A stretch of DNA of 64,000 nucleotides from Apis mellifera. Taxonomy: Eukaryota > Arthropoda > Insecta > Hymenoptera > Apidae. Positions 36,523 through 49,832 of the stretch are shown here, in pieces. The DNA lies in the NCBI RefSeq assembly GCF_003254395.2, contig NC_037646.1, forward strand, positions 11,403,381 through 11,467,380. Reading direction: 5' to 3'. The notes beneath the pieces were generated by a model, which did not search any database, was not told where the DNA came from, and saw nothing but the letters and a program-made list of their open reading frames with translations. Both the position numbers and the translations under genes were made by a program. How positions within the stretch are numbered: position 1 is the stretch's first letter; the number at the start of each line of letters is the position of its first letter.

Positions 36523-39500
36523 ATGCATGACGCTTATGAAGAAACATCAATATTAAATATATCTGTTCAAATAGAGTCTATGGCTGCGTATGGTACGAAA
36601 TACATAACCTTCAATAACTAAATGTTTTTAATTCTAAATCTATAGTTTTATGCAAATATTTCTTTTTTTTTTATATGTAAAATTTTTTTTGTTGCTTTTT
36701 CGAAAAATGAATTTAAAGTTATTTAAATTTTTATTTCTAATATTATTTTGTATAAATATCTAAGTATAGTGAATAATAATAAAATATTATAGATGATAAT
36801 TTATTAATTGGAACAAGAGAAGGTCATCTTCTTATGTATAATGTACCTTCTGTATCAGACGATAATCATAAATTAGAATTATTACGTCATAGTAAAAATT
36901 TTAACAAAAAGCGTATTACACAAATAGATGTTATACCAGAATATAATTTGCTAATAATTTTAACAGGTATTTTTATTAATTAATTTTTAAAATTAAGAGT
37001 AGAATATATAATTTATCATATCTCTTTGTAGATAATATAATATGTGTTCATGATTTAAACTCTTTAAACTTTCAACAATTATATCAGTTACAAAAAACTC
37101 GTGGTGCTACATTGTTCAGTTTAGACATAAAACCAAATCAAATCATAAATGGTGAAAAACACACAATTGTACACTTATGTGTTGTTGTGAAACGTAAGCT
37201 ACAGTTATATAAATCAAAAGGAAAAAAATTTGAGACATTTAATGATCTTGAATTAACTGTGCCAGATATACCACGTGAATTATCTTGGTATCATATTATA
37301 TTTTATGTAGAATAATTTGTTTGTAATAATTTATTATTTAATTATATATAAAAAAAATATGTTTTAATTATTTCAAAGGTGTGGTGAAACATTAGTTTTG
37401 GGTTTTCGTGGATTATCATATACAATATTAGATTTAAATGGAAAAACTAAAGAGTTATTTCCAACTGGAAAATCTCCTGAACCAAGTGTTACAAAATTAT
37501 CTGATAATTCTTTTGTGTTGGGAAAAGATTCTCAATCATTTGTTATGGATACTAGAGGGGAATTAATTCAGCATAATCCAGTAAAATGGTCTGATACACC
37601 AAGTGCAATAGGTATAAAATATATATAATTAGTTAATATTAATTAATTAAGAATTATATATGATTTTTTTTTGAATATGCAATGATATGCAAATATTATA
37701 TAAATTGAATTATTTTAGCTTGGGATGATCCTTATCTACTTGGAATTGTACATGATAGATTAGAAGTATATACTACAGAAGGTTGTTTGCACATACAAAC
37801 AATAAAGGATTTAAACAAAGCTAGGCTTATATATAGATGTAAACAAGGAAAAGTTTTTGTTGCATCAATTAGTCATGTTTGGTGTGTGAGAGCAATTGAT
37901 GTAACACACCAAATTAGAACATTACTTGAACAAACTCAATTTCAATTGGCATTAAAATTAACTGTATGTTAATAACATATTTTATTGTTTTTTTTTTCAT
38001 TCTAGTATTTAGTCTAATTTTAATATAAAATTTTTTGTTATTTTAGAGTTTGTCAGATATATCTGAGGAGGAAAAAGTGAAACAAATATATAAAATTCAA
38101 ACTTTATATGCTCATCATCTATTCCGTAGTAAAAGATTTCAAGAAGCAATGGACCAATTTTTAAAAATAGGAACAGATCCATATGAAGTAATTATGTTAT
38201 TTCCTGATTTAGTTACACCATCTAGTAATAATCCTGAAGTCAGTGATCCAACATTACCTAAACTTCAAGATCATGATTTGGAAAAAGGTCTACGTGCATT
38301 AATAGTTTTTCTTACTGAAGTTAGACACAAATTAATGGGAGATTCAAAAGCCAAGGATAAAGATAATATCAAAGAAAAATCTCTGATAGAAGGGAAAAAA
38401 AATATGACAGCAGTAGCCACAGAACAGCTATTAAAAATAATAGATACAACTTTATTAAAATGTTATTTGCAGGTAATTTATAACAATAATAAATAGCTAT
38501 AATTTCAATCATTTATGCAATCATGTTTATGCAATTATAATTTATAAAAATTTTTTATAGACCACTGATGCATTAGTAGCACCGTTACTCAGGTTAAATC
38601 ACTGTCATTTGGCAGAAGCTGAAAAAACTTTATTAATGCATCAAAAATATCCTGAACTTATTATATTATATCAAACTAAAGGACAACACAGAAAAGCATT
38701 AGAACTTCTTGAAAAACATGCAAAAGAAAATGATTCTAGTCTAAAAGGTACTGCAAGAACAATACAATATTTGCAGCACCTTGGTAAAGATTATATAGAT
38801 TTAATTTTAAAATTTGCTGGTTGGGTCTTGAATGAAGATCCAGAACAAGGACTTCGAATTTTTATAGAAGATATACAGGTAATGTATATTGGATAATATT
38901 TTTTGTAGGTTTTTATAATATATTTTTTATAAATTGCGTTTATAATTCTAGGAAGTCGAACAATTACCAAGAGCAAAAGTGTTGGATTATCTTCTTCGTT
39001 GTCATAAGGATTTAGTTATAACATATTTAGAACATGTAGTACATGTTTGGGAAGATACTAATCTTTTGTTCCATAATGTTTTAATACATCAATATAAAGA
39101 AAAATGTTTAGCATGTATGAGTGAAAATGCTACACCAGCCGAAAAACAAACAGCTCAATATATTAGGCAAAAATTACAACAATTTTTACAAAAATCTGAG
39201 CATTATATGCCTGAAACAGTATTAGTTCATTTTCCATTCGATAATTTATTCGAAGAACGCGCAATTATTCTTGAACGACTTGCACGTCATCAGCAAGTTA
39301 TTTCAATATATATTAGTCTTCTTAATGATGTACCAAAAGCAATTGAGTATTGTAATAAAGTATACACTAGATATCAAAGTAGGTATTAGCTTAAATATTA
39401 AAAAGTATTTATTTATTATTATATAATTATATTATTATTATAAATATATACAATTATTTTATTTTTATATGAAGAAAATGCAGATAAACAAAAACAATCT

Positions 39501-40112
39501 AATGGAGCTGATGAAGTTTATGTAATGCTTATTCAACAATTATTGAAACCTGATGATAAAGAAAATTTGATGGCAGGTAAAATTTTATCATATCCAATAT
39601 AATATTCATTTTAAAATAATGAATAGTACATATTTATATCAGGGTGTAGTTCAGAAATTCAAAAAACAGCACAGCCCGATTTGGAAATGGCGCTTCGATT
39701 GCTCGAAGAACACGCAGCGAAGATAGATCCTTTAAAGGCATTAGAAATTCTACCTGATAATGTTTCTATAGGTAGAATAAGGCATTTTTTAGAAGTCAGT
39801 TTACAGGAAAAATTGAATGCTAAACGAAGAATACAAGTCTTAAAAGGTTTGCTTTATGCTGAACACTTGCAAGTACAAGAACAACGTATGCATTATGAAT
39901 CACAAAGCGTTCTTATGACAGAATTTAACATATGTCCAGTCTGTAAAAAAAGATTCGGTAATCAGAGGTTAGTATTCAATATATCTTTTATCAATATTGA
40001 CTGATAATGTCATCATATAAATAAATTGAAATATAAATTATTTTTCAGTGCATTTGCGAGATATCCGAATGGTGATATTGTACATTATTCATGTCAAGAT
40101 CGTAAAGCATAA
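36523..40112 (+). CDS. Vps39: Vps39/Vam6-like HOPS complex subunit
   Basis: Eleven exons, 36523-36592, 36793-36966, 37032-37287, 37379-37611, 37719-37963, 38047-38472, 38561-38878, 38952-39378, 39475-39576, 39643-39967 and 40049-40112, join in phase to 879 residues (human 886). The N-terminal citron-homology beta-propeller includes DDNLLIGTREGHLLMYNV, ELSWCGETLVLGFRGLSY and AWDDPYLLGIVHDRLEVY. Helical clathrin-repeat-like region follows (ALVAPLLRLNHCHLAEAE). The C-terminal Vps39 domain has CPVCKKRFGNQSAFARYPNG followed by HYSC, a zinc-knuckle-like Cys pattern. Vps39 joins Rab7 to the HOPS tether and drives late endosome/lysosome and autophagosome fusion; the C-terminus binds Vps11. Related TGFBRAP1 (Vps3-like) is less likely because the SAFARYPNG ending is Vps39-specific. 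Introns are 60-90 bp except the first (200 bp). Confidence 0.96.
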
Positions 40113-41370
40113 CTTATATGTGTATTATAATTTAAATATATTTATATTAAGTAATGTAAAATGTACATTATGATGTACTTCTGCCATGTTATATGTATAA
40201 ATATATACATTTTCCATTATTTTTCTATTTATATTTACTGTGATATGTTCTTAATTTATTTTTATTATAATATTACTTTATGTTAGAAAAAATTAAAAAA
40301 AGATTTAATTGTATATATTTATATATTTATATACATTTATATACATTTGTTATTCTTGAAACAAATTATAATTAAAGACTTTTTATTTTTTATCCTTTAA
40401 TTGAAAAATATTGTATAAAATTAATATCAATTAATATCAATTATAAGAAAATAATAATTCGTAATAAAAATATAAATATAATTATTTATATTATATGCAC
40501 TTATTCTTATTTACATGACTTCATTGTCAATTTAATTTTTCTTGAATATTTAAAATGAGTTATATTTTTAATAAACTTTTGTTTTAAAATTTTTATAATA
40601 ATGATTAACAGTAAGGATGGGGCGTGCCCGGTCCAGAATGTGGGTAAACGGGACTAGTGATGTCATAAGCTATCTTGTATTCCTACGCCGGTTGTTACAA
40701 GGCAGGTATAAGTGTAGCCGTAATCACATACGTTTTGATCATTTAAATCCATTTAAAAAATATATAAATTAGTTATCTTTTTATGCTAATAAGATAATTT
40801 TATTTATTTTTATAATAAAATATTATTGTCAATTAAAAAATTATGCATTTATATATAAACAATATATATCATATAAAATAAAATAAATATTTCTATCGTT
40901 TCAATAAAATTTGATAGAAATATTTTTGTATTTTAAACATTATTGCACAAAAATTTTTAATATTTATAGAATTTTTATAGAATTATAAAAATATATATAT
41001 AAGAAAAATATTTTTCAAAAATAACAATCATTTTGTCGGATATTTTATCGATCATGGATTGTTTTTTTTTTTTTTTAAATATAATAGAAAATTATATTTA
41101 CTCGTATTAAATAATATATATAGATATGTTTTATGTTAAACAATTTATATTATTAAAATATATTTTTATGCATTTTTGCAAATAGTGTACAACAATCATA
41201 TCGTTGTAATACATTTTTGATAAATAATTAAATAACTTTTTTTTAAATATTAAAAATATTTTATGAAATTACCAATTTGCTGCAGATGTTCATAATGTTA
41301 CGCTTATGTTTCATTGGTGGATCAAAATTGGGACTAGCTACGCTGGCGTAGGTCGACGCCGTATGCGCTC
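40113..41370. other. Intergenic region Vps39 / beta-spectrin with a GC-rich patch
   Basis: AT-rich apart from 40607-40740, a conspicuous patch of higher complexity (words GGGGCGTGCCCGG, CTACGCCGGTTG, GTGTAGCCG). Within it a plus-strand donor-like site AGGCAG/GTATAAG lies at about 40705-40712, so a non-coding exon is possible. It has no long open frame and resembles no tRNA or snRNA I know. A beta-spectrin start region follows. Confidence 0.55.
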
Positions 41371-41501
41371 AGTCAGTTGCGCGCTGGTCGAATGTGTGGA
41401 TGGATTTGTGTGGATCGTTATCGGTGGTTTTTGGTGTACATCGGCTGGTTTTTATGCGAGTATTGGAATAAAACGGTGTTGCAGGGTATCCTTACGAGAA
41501 G
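41330..41501 (+). promoter_or_regulatory. Probable promoter and non-coding first exon of beta-spectrin
   Basis: GC-richer patch with two arthropod initiator matches, TCAGTC at 41369-41374 and TCAGTT at 41373-41378, and no TATA box. A strong donor, GAGAAG/GTAGGT, has its exon end at 41501. Reading rightward, the next convincing acceptor in front of a start codon is that of the beta-spectrin start exon at 53034. A region-wide pattern of long 5' introns supports this. An ATG-initiated open frame from 41306 passes through the donor and is not considered real. Confidence 0.5.
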
Positions 41502-42481
41502 GTAGGTACATGGTTTCTTTTGGTTTCTGTTCGAAAACGCAAAAGTAATTGAATTGTACAATCGGTTGTCTCGTGACGGCTTAGACTTTACAGATAAAAA
41601 TGGCGTGTACCGCCTTAGCTTCTCTGATTTCTCTTTACTTCTGGATTATTATACAGCATTTCATTACATATATCTTTGACAGCGCTCGAACGGCATTCAT
41701 ATTCTTTTGGTACGTGAGATCGTTTGTCATTTATCGTAATTGTTTTATTTCTTATAAGTCTTTGATCAAATGCGGCATTGATTCTAACAACGAATCTGTG
41801 TTCATTATACGATTAAATAATGTAATGTTCTTTTGTTTTATCTCATCGATAGGATTATTTATAATTTTTTATTTGCGTATAATTAGTTTTATGGTACGAT
41901 AAATTTATACTATTATCATATTATTATTATATTTTCTGGAATTAACTTTTGTGTTTTCGAGTTATGTTCATTTATAGCGCTTTAATTTCCGCTATATGGT
42001 GTTTTCTGAACAGTTTTATTCACCTGTCAAGACGACCTATCTATTGGTGACCTAATTTTCTCTACTGAAAATCTGTCAAGTATTTGAATACCGTTGTGTA
42101 AAATTGAATGTTTTTTTCATCTTATCATCGATTAAAAATAAATTTTTACAGTGTTTTATAAATATGTGACATAATATAAAGTAAAAAAAGGGTTTTACGA
42201 ATATATATTATTGTTTGAAAATATAGTCATCGTACTTTTGTTCGTTTTTAATTATTTTAAGTTCTTAAAATTTCATTCTATCTTATATTGAAAAATAATT
42301 TCTAGGAAAAGCTAAACGAAAGATAATCTAATCTTAATCGCTTTAAAATATATATACAACATGTATATATTATTTTATCTTGATAATTCTATAGATATTT
42401 AATTATGATCTTTTCTTATAGGACTTATGTCAAAATAATTCTTATATATATTTTAATATAAAAATTGTAAACATATATCTA

Positions 42482-42537
<56 letters not shown>

Positions 42538-44355
42538 TATATAAATATAGCGATGAATAATTTTTATTTATATTGATTTGGTTTCAATATTAATAAAAGT
42601 GACTTAATTACATATCATAGTTCTTTAATTAATTTAATACGTTATACGTTTGTCATTTTCTTTTGTGCAAATCGATTTCGTCATCACCGAAACTGATGCT
42701 GAGTCATTGTCAAAAATTGTTAAATTGATGATAAAATGTCATAAATTATTATGTATACGATATTAGAATAAAAAGTCACTACATTTAAATTATTCTAGTC
42801 AGATTTTAAAAATAAAATTTATATGTTTATATTTGTTTTTACATTCACGATATTTGAAAACATTTTGATATTTGAAAGTAAATTTCAAAATAGTTTGATT
42901 TACTAGTTTGATTCTCATAACATTCGTAAGTTTTGTTTATAAAATTTATATATAAATTAATATACACAAATTGAAGGATTAAAAATAGAAAAAAGTTATA
43001 ATAATCGTTTGATAATTTTTTTTTTTGCGAATCACTGATTCTTTTTTGTTCTCGTTCGATGTTATGTTTACAGTTACGTCACCGTTGCCGGGCTTGGGCG
43101 TGTGCACGTCTTTGGAATAAATTAATAAATTAGTGTCGTGCCGATCGCTCCTTCCGGGTCGCGTTTTTGGCGACATCTATCCGTTTCATTCAAATCATAA
43201 CAATGTATGTCAAAATACCATCTACTGCATACAAGTTAAAAATATAATAATATCTATAGAATTAAATTTCTTTTCTTATTGTAGAAAAATTATATTACAA
43301 TTTCTATTACAAAAATATATAATATAAAAAAAATTATATTAGGGAAAAGCATAAATTACATATCATTTTCAGGAATATACAAATATACAAATCAATCATG
43401 TAAAAATTAAATATATCAAAAGTTTAAGTTTGTTTTATATATAATTTATATAATTTTTTTTTATTTTTGATATTTACTATATTTTCCATGATTGTTTGGA
43501 AACTTAAATTTTGAAACTTGTAATTTTTTGTAACGATTTCAGAGGCATTTATTGCAGAAAACTTTACTTTGTGTCCAAGAAATCGTTGAATATTCATATA
43601 TATTCATAAATGATATGCAAAGATTTAATATTTTTTTTTTTATTCTTATGTTTCTTTACGTTATGTAAATACAAGTATAATTTTATCTATAAATATAAAT
43701 ATATATTTTATTTATATATGCCGTAATTATAAATATTTATTGCATTGTTAAATTCTTGAAGAAGATAGATTACATTACTTTCTTTTAAAAATATTCGCAC
43801 AACATTTTAAATGTTTCTGCTCTAATTAGCGTATCCATATTTATATGTATATATATTATGCGCCATAGGGAAACGATATTGCAGCATAATATGTAATAAA
43901 TACATCCCATAATAATATATTATAGAGATATTGAATCGTGCTAATTATCCAATTTTCCAATTTTCTTTTATCTATAACGCGTTTCATACAATACATATTA
44001 TGCATAAATATTGTTATTATTTTTGTTATAATTATATTTTCAATTTTTTTTTTTAATTACATCATTATCATTTTCTCACTCACTCAGAGAAATATAATCG
44101 TGTGAAAATTAGAAAGATTACGAATGAAACATATATTACGTTTTAAGTCCTGTAACATATATAACATTTTTTTTGTTTGATTTATTATATCGTACACAAA
44201 ACATATAATTCTATATAACATTACTGATGTATGTTAAAAAAATTGTATAATTATTTTCAGCTATTTATCATTCGTCGTTGTTGAAGCTTTTGCTTTTACT
44301 TTTTTTTTTCTTTTCTTTTTTTTTTTTATCATTAGAAGAAACTAGTTCTTGAGAT

Positions 44356-44380
44356 AAGTAACTTGCCAACCAAGTTACTT
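44356..44380. repeat. Perfect 10 bp stem-loop, AAGTAACTTG-CCAAC-CAAGTTACTT
   Basis: Two 10 bp arms (44356-44365 and 44371-44380) around a 5 base loop, in a mixed-composition block of the beta-spectrin intron. Could be a dimeric transcription-factor site or an RNA hairpin. Confidence 0.85.
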
Positions 44381-44914
44381 CGAAGCTTGTATCGCGTGAT
44401 CGATTAATTGACCGACGTCAAATTTGTTAATTGAAACGAATATAAAATGGCGTCTATGTCTTATAAGAGGAAATATTGCTTTCTTATTCGACGAGACGCT
44501 TTTTCAATTCTTTACGTTGCGCTTGTCGGGACGGATGAATCACAGGTAGCGTATTTATAAACGAGGAAACTTTTCATTTTGCAGGGACCGAATTAAGTGA
44601 AGATATCCGTTTTAAAAATAATCGAAAAAAGTATTTTCTGTCAATGAATATATATATAAAAATATTTTATATCGTATCGACGAAACGAACGCTTGACAAA
44701 TGTATTTAAAATTTTATCAAGCATTTTTTATTTATTGCATGATAAAATAAAATTGAAAAAATGTGCATTGGAAAATTTTAGAAATAGAAATCGCTGTAAT
44801 CCCACAAAATTTTCAATCTTTGAATATCAATTTTATTCTAAGAATTATACAATTTTCTTAAAAAAGAAAAGAAGTAAACATAAGTAAACATATATCTTTA
44901 TATCATTCATTATT

Positions 44915-44948
<34 letters not shown>

Positions 44949-46121
44949 ATTCCATGGATTTCACTTTTCTCTAGTTATATTCTAGTTACATTCTACTCGA
45001 AGTGGTGTATTACCGAATCCGACATAGAAATTTTTGGTCGGTGATTTAAGTGGTAAACGATGCGTTGTAACACGTTCGAGTAAATGACGGAGGTATCCAA
45101 GTCGGCCGACAGCAGATTAACGTAAATGCGGACGTGACGTATTTCGTGTACAACGGCCGACTAGCTATGCCCTATGCACCAGCCTCTGTAGCCTTAATCG
45201 ACGCTTTTTTTTCGGCCTTCGTGTTCCATATACTTATTCGTCCCGAAATATACGCTGTATAAACCTCTGCCCTTGGAATTTCCTATTCACCAAAATATAT
45301 ATATAGGAGAGAAGCGAAGAATTTTATCATTCGTGCATTGGAATATTAGAATAGATTAAAAACGTTTATTCAATTATATTTTTACGATAAAAACTCTCCA
45401 TTTTAGGATTTTTGAAACGTATCAAAGTATTTTAAAAAATGTGTTCGATCATGCGAGTGTTTGAAGATGATCGTTAAATCATCGGAATTTCTTTTCATTA
45501 ACCTCAACGGAATTCAAAGGAAATGTAAATCTGATCGAAGATCACAATTGTAAATGAAATGTTAGGTTAGGTTAGATTTTTTTTATTTAATCTTGTGACG
45601 ACAATCATTGAATTATTCGAATTTATTCGAATTAATCACGCAATCAGGAAAGTTTTGTCGTCTTTTTGTGGCGATAAAAAAAGAAAAAAAGAAAGATGTA
45701 AATTATTTAAAATAATTTTTAATTCCAATGAAAGAGAGAGAGATAGAAAAAATTGTATTATTACTAATTATAAAACAATTATTTGCGCAGCTGTTTGTTT
45801 CTTTCAATTTTTACATACGAACGTTTCGAAATTGAATGTAATAGTTACTCGTTCGAATGAATGAAAACTAAAATAACCGTGACAACGCATTATAATGGAA
45901 TATTACGTGGATTAGAAACTATATATGTGCGTTGTATCAACTCAAAAACAATTGAAAAAAAAGAAAAAAAAACTAGCGAGCGAATACTAAAGGAAGGGTT
46001 ATTAAGAATCTGTGTCGATTAAACAAAGAACAGGCTAAAGTTGTTGTATATGATATTTCCTGGCGGATCGGAGATTATTGGTTTACTCGGATCTGAAATT
46101 CTTTGGCACCCGGCGTGCTTT

Positions 46122-46250
46122 TCTATTTATCGAGGATGACTCGGCGTGCAGCATCGAAAGGTCAAAAACCTGCAAACTTGCGGGGATTCAGAAAAGCAGA
46201 TTCAATCCGCATCGCATTCGTGCAAACACGAGATCGATAAATAGAGTCAT
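46122..46250. repeat. Long-range 12 bp inverted repeat enclosing a GC-richer segment
   Basis: TCTATTTATCGA at 46122-46133 pairs perfectly with TCGATAAATAGA at 46234-46245. A second overlapping pair, ATGACTC at 46136-46142 with GAGTCAT at 46244-46250, competes for the same right arm. The roughly 100 base interior is rich in CG-containing words and has smaller stems. A structured RNA or conserved regulatory block is possible. Confidence 0.7.
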
Positions 46251-49200
46251 TCCATGGGTTTTATGCTAACGATTTCTTAATAGAGAACGCCACTAAACGA
46301 AGATATTTCGAGATATAATTATATCTTTTAGAAGTGATGATTCTTTTGAAATTTCGATTTTTGAAAAATTATATTTCATTTAATTAAATAATATTCCATT
46401 TAAGAAAAAGTTATAGTTTAAGCGATGAAGAAATTTTTCTCCAATTAACAATCTTCAATAAATAAATTTCCTTTTTCGCAATTTTTCGCAATTTTTGTTT
46501 CTTCAAATTATCTTAAATACAAAATCCGTGTGTATTTGTAATAAATTAACTAGCAGGTGATTAGACATTGAGAGATTTGAACATTTAATTCGATTCATGA
46601 TCCATAAATAAATATTCGATAAAAATAATGAAAATAGGATCGAATTTCAAAATACATTTTCCCATATTTTCCCTTTTCAACCTTGTTCCACAAATTAATT
46701 AAGAAAAGTTATTACACGATATTGACTCTTATCCGTATCCTATTTACACGATTTTCGAGTCGATGCATAGCCCAGTCTTCCTCTTAACCCCATTAGCGAA
46801 TGGATCCCTCCTCCGGGTCGGATAAAGTCACATTGTGGACGGCCTTCTCTTCTGGAGCCAGAGATGCTGAAAATCAGGTCATTCCGCGCCTACCTCGATT
46901 TTCGTCGCCCCATTGTCTCTCTTTAGATATCTTAGTTAGATAGTCTCGTGGCAACTAGTCACGTTTAATTAATTGTTCTTTCAATTCGAAGTTTAATTTA
47001 CGCCTTCGTTATAAAATCGAACGTATATTTTCTATTATTTCCGTTGCGAATAATTTCATCGTTGTTTTTTCCCATTTTATTTATTTCGAGTCAACGTCGA
47101 TTCAAAATGATCATACTTTCTCTTCTTCTTTTTTTTTTCAAGAAAGTACGTTCAGTACAGTACTCTAACCACGAGTACGTTATAAGGGTACTCGTCAAGT
47201 GGTAGTACTCCCTTTGGGATTGTTGTACGCAAGTTCAGAGAAGATATGTATATATCTTAACTGTACGTAGTGGCACTCCAAAAAACGATCGATACGAATA
47301 CAATAACCATCTACCTTTTCGTTTTCTCTCTCCTTTCTTCGTTTATTTGTTCTATCTTTTTTTTTTTTTCTTCGATTGACATCCATTCACGAGAGAGTAA
47401 TTATTCTCTTTCATTTATATTTACATTCTCTCGTTTGATTGATTGGAAAAATATACACGTGTTCCAATTGCATCGATATTTTTTTCTCTTCACAAACTTT
47501 TTTTCTCTAAATTAATAAGAAGATTTAATCAACAAACTGATCGAGAAATTATTAAATTTTAATAATCGTAACGATATTCGAATTAAAGAAAATATATTTC
47601 TAAATAAAAGCGCGATGCGATAAAAATATTGCGATAAAATTAAATATCGGTGAAAAAAGAATCGTAGTAAAAATCTATTTTTGATAATCGATTGTATATT
47701 CCAATGATTTGTGAAGACAAGTTGAAAGATAGGAACAAGAAATATTTAATTATTTTCGTCAATTTTATATCCGTGGATATTGGCAAAGGAGAGGATAGGT
47801 TACGATCGGAGCACAGGGTATAATATAATACACCTATATCGTGAACATTGGCGCCACGGTGACTCCGGTGGAAAATCAATAGCCTGACGCTGTGTTCGTG
47901 ACGAGTTCATCTTACCTTCGGTGTCGAGTCGGTATATCGTGCTCTTTTGTGCACTGCATCGAATACACGTACAGGTACACGTACATCTGGTGGATATACA
48001 ATCACCCGCCTCGAGAGGGGTTTTAATGTACACGGAAAGCCGATTGGATTAATTCTATATATAAATTTATGTATATATATGTATTTTTATATTTTATATA
48101 TATATATGGACTTATGATGTTCTCGGATGAATTCATTCTTTTCCTCGATTCGATAATCGTGTTATTGTAATCATTTCGTCTAGGCAATGAACTTTCGAGC
48201 GAATGTGAGAATAGCTTTGACCGAAGAGAGAAAGGTCACGAAGCTTTTTTTTTTCGAGTCAAGGTGAAGGCGAAGCTGAAGAAAGGAAAAGGAAGAAAAA
48301 TTCTTGATGATATAATTTAATTTACTAAGGAAAAAAAACTCCTTTTCCTGCGTAATAATAATCATTTACGTGTATCTGTATTCGAAATAATAAAATAATT
48401 ATACAAGATAATAATATATAATTTTACGAGATTGATGGAACTTTAACCTAAAATAATTTTATGGACACGCGTTAGCAATTGTAAATTAAGAAAAATTCTA
48501 ATGGATAATTTCAAAGGAGTTGAGGATTGAGAATCGGTCGAAAACCGGAAAAAGGTGAAATTTTAAGACGAAGAAAAAAACTTTAAGGTTTAGAGAGACT
48601 AGAAGCGTTTGTTGGAAAAGTGTCTACTCGCAAATCGATATGCGCGAAGACTACAAAACGTTGCGGAATTGTGAAGAATTCACAGTGTAGAAGGCTTTGC
48701 TTTCTCGCGTCAAAAGGACAAAGAGCTTCACTGTTTTCGTTTCTGTCTCTTCCAACTGTTTTCGCGCAACTAACTAGGACAGTGGCTCCCTCGTCTCCCG
48801 GCAGTTTAAAGTTGGAACTCGCGAATGAGTTGTTACCGTACTTCGTACTTCGAATGCTTCAAACGGTAAACATATAAAAGTTTGACCTTCGAGGAGGTCG
48901 AACCGCAATGTTTTGAAACGTCGTCTTTTTGTCGTCGAAAGAAGGAGAAATATAGCATAGAATCTTGATATCTTTCGCCACGAATCAATTCTCTCGCGAA
49001 TTAGAATAGAACGAGCAAAAGGTTAATCTTCCTCACCGTGTCATTCACTTTTGTGATTCATTTCACTCCGCCCACTCTCGGTCGGCTCTCGAGGCAGAAT
49101 TAATCTTTATACCCTTGCTGCTCTACCCGTGTAGTCGAAACGGTTTCTCTTCCCTTCTGCTTTCTGGCAATGCTCATTAAAACCATGCCTCCCGTAATTG

Positions 49201-49738
49201 CTCTTAATTTACCGTAAGTGTCCGACAGACACTTGGAGTATGCCATTCATTCTTACGTCGCTTTACTCTTCCGTCTCTTCGATCCATTCAGATCGAGTTT
49301 TGTAAATCGGGCCGATCGAGAATCTCGATCGGACAATCTACCGGGTGACTCGAAAAATTTTAATTGCCGCTTATTTTCATATGCGAATAACGTGATCTTC
49401 TCTTCGTCGTTCCTTATCGGGAAAAATCGATAAGTTTATCGTAAGCGTATCTTACGATCTGTGAAATAACTCAATATTTGGATAAATGGATAACGGAGGG
49501 CAAAGTTTCCTTCTAAACAACAGGAAAATATAAACGTATTCGTAGCTTCGTTTCGTCCTACTATCGATTCGAGGAAAGCGTGTATTTACTCGCGAAAAGG
49601 AAGGCGGGTATAAGATTAGTTGATGAATGTTGGCGTAGACGGTTTGTTGAAATTCGAAAGTGCGTTCTACAGACGTATCCCGAGGCATCCATGACCCCAG
49701 CCTCGCTCGCCTCAGAAATCAAAAGGTTGAGCAACTGA

Positions 49739-49832
49739 GAGGAGGAGGAGGAGGAGGAGGAGGAGGAGGAGGAGGAGGAGGAGGCAGTTATCTTCTTCTT
49801 CTTCTTCTTTTTCTTCTTCTTTTTCTCTATGG
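49739..49832. repeat. (GGA)n followed by (CTT)n purine/pyrimidine microsatellite
   Basis: About 15 GGA units at 49739-49784 are followed within 6 bp by about 14 interrupted CTT units (49790-49832). Open frames coding poly-Gly, poly-Leu or poly-Ser through here are artefacts of the repeat. Confidence 0.95.

Noticed and set aside
41306..41548. 80-codon plus-strand frame over the presumed spectrin promoter
   Set aside because: Runs through a strong splice donor at 41501 and matches no family; the sequence fits a non-coding exon better.
41600..41902. 100-codon hydrophobic plus-strand frame with a good start context
   Set aside because: Aromatic/Ile-rich translation as expected from AT-rich DNA, no recognisable domain, inside the presumed intron. 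A small membrane protein is not excluded.
46078..46269. 63-codon plus-strand frame across the 46.1-46.25 kb inverted repeat
   Set aside because: No family match; symmetry of the DNA suggests a structural or regulatory role rather than coding.
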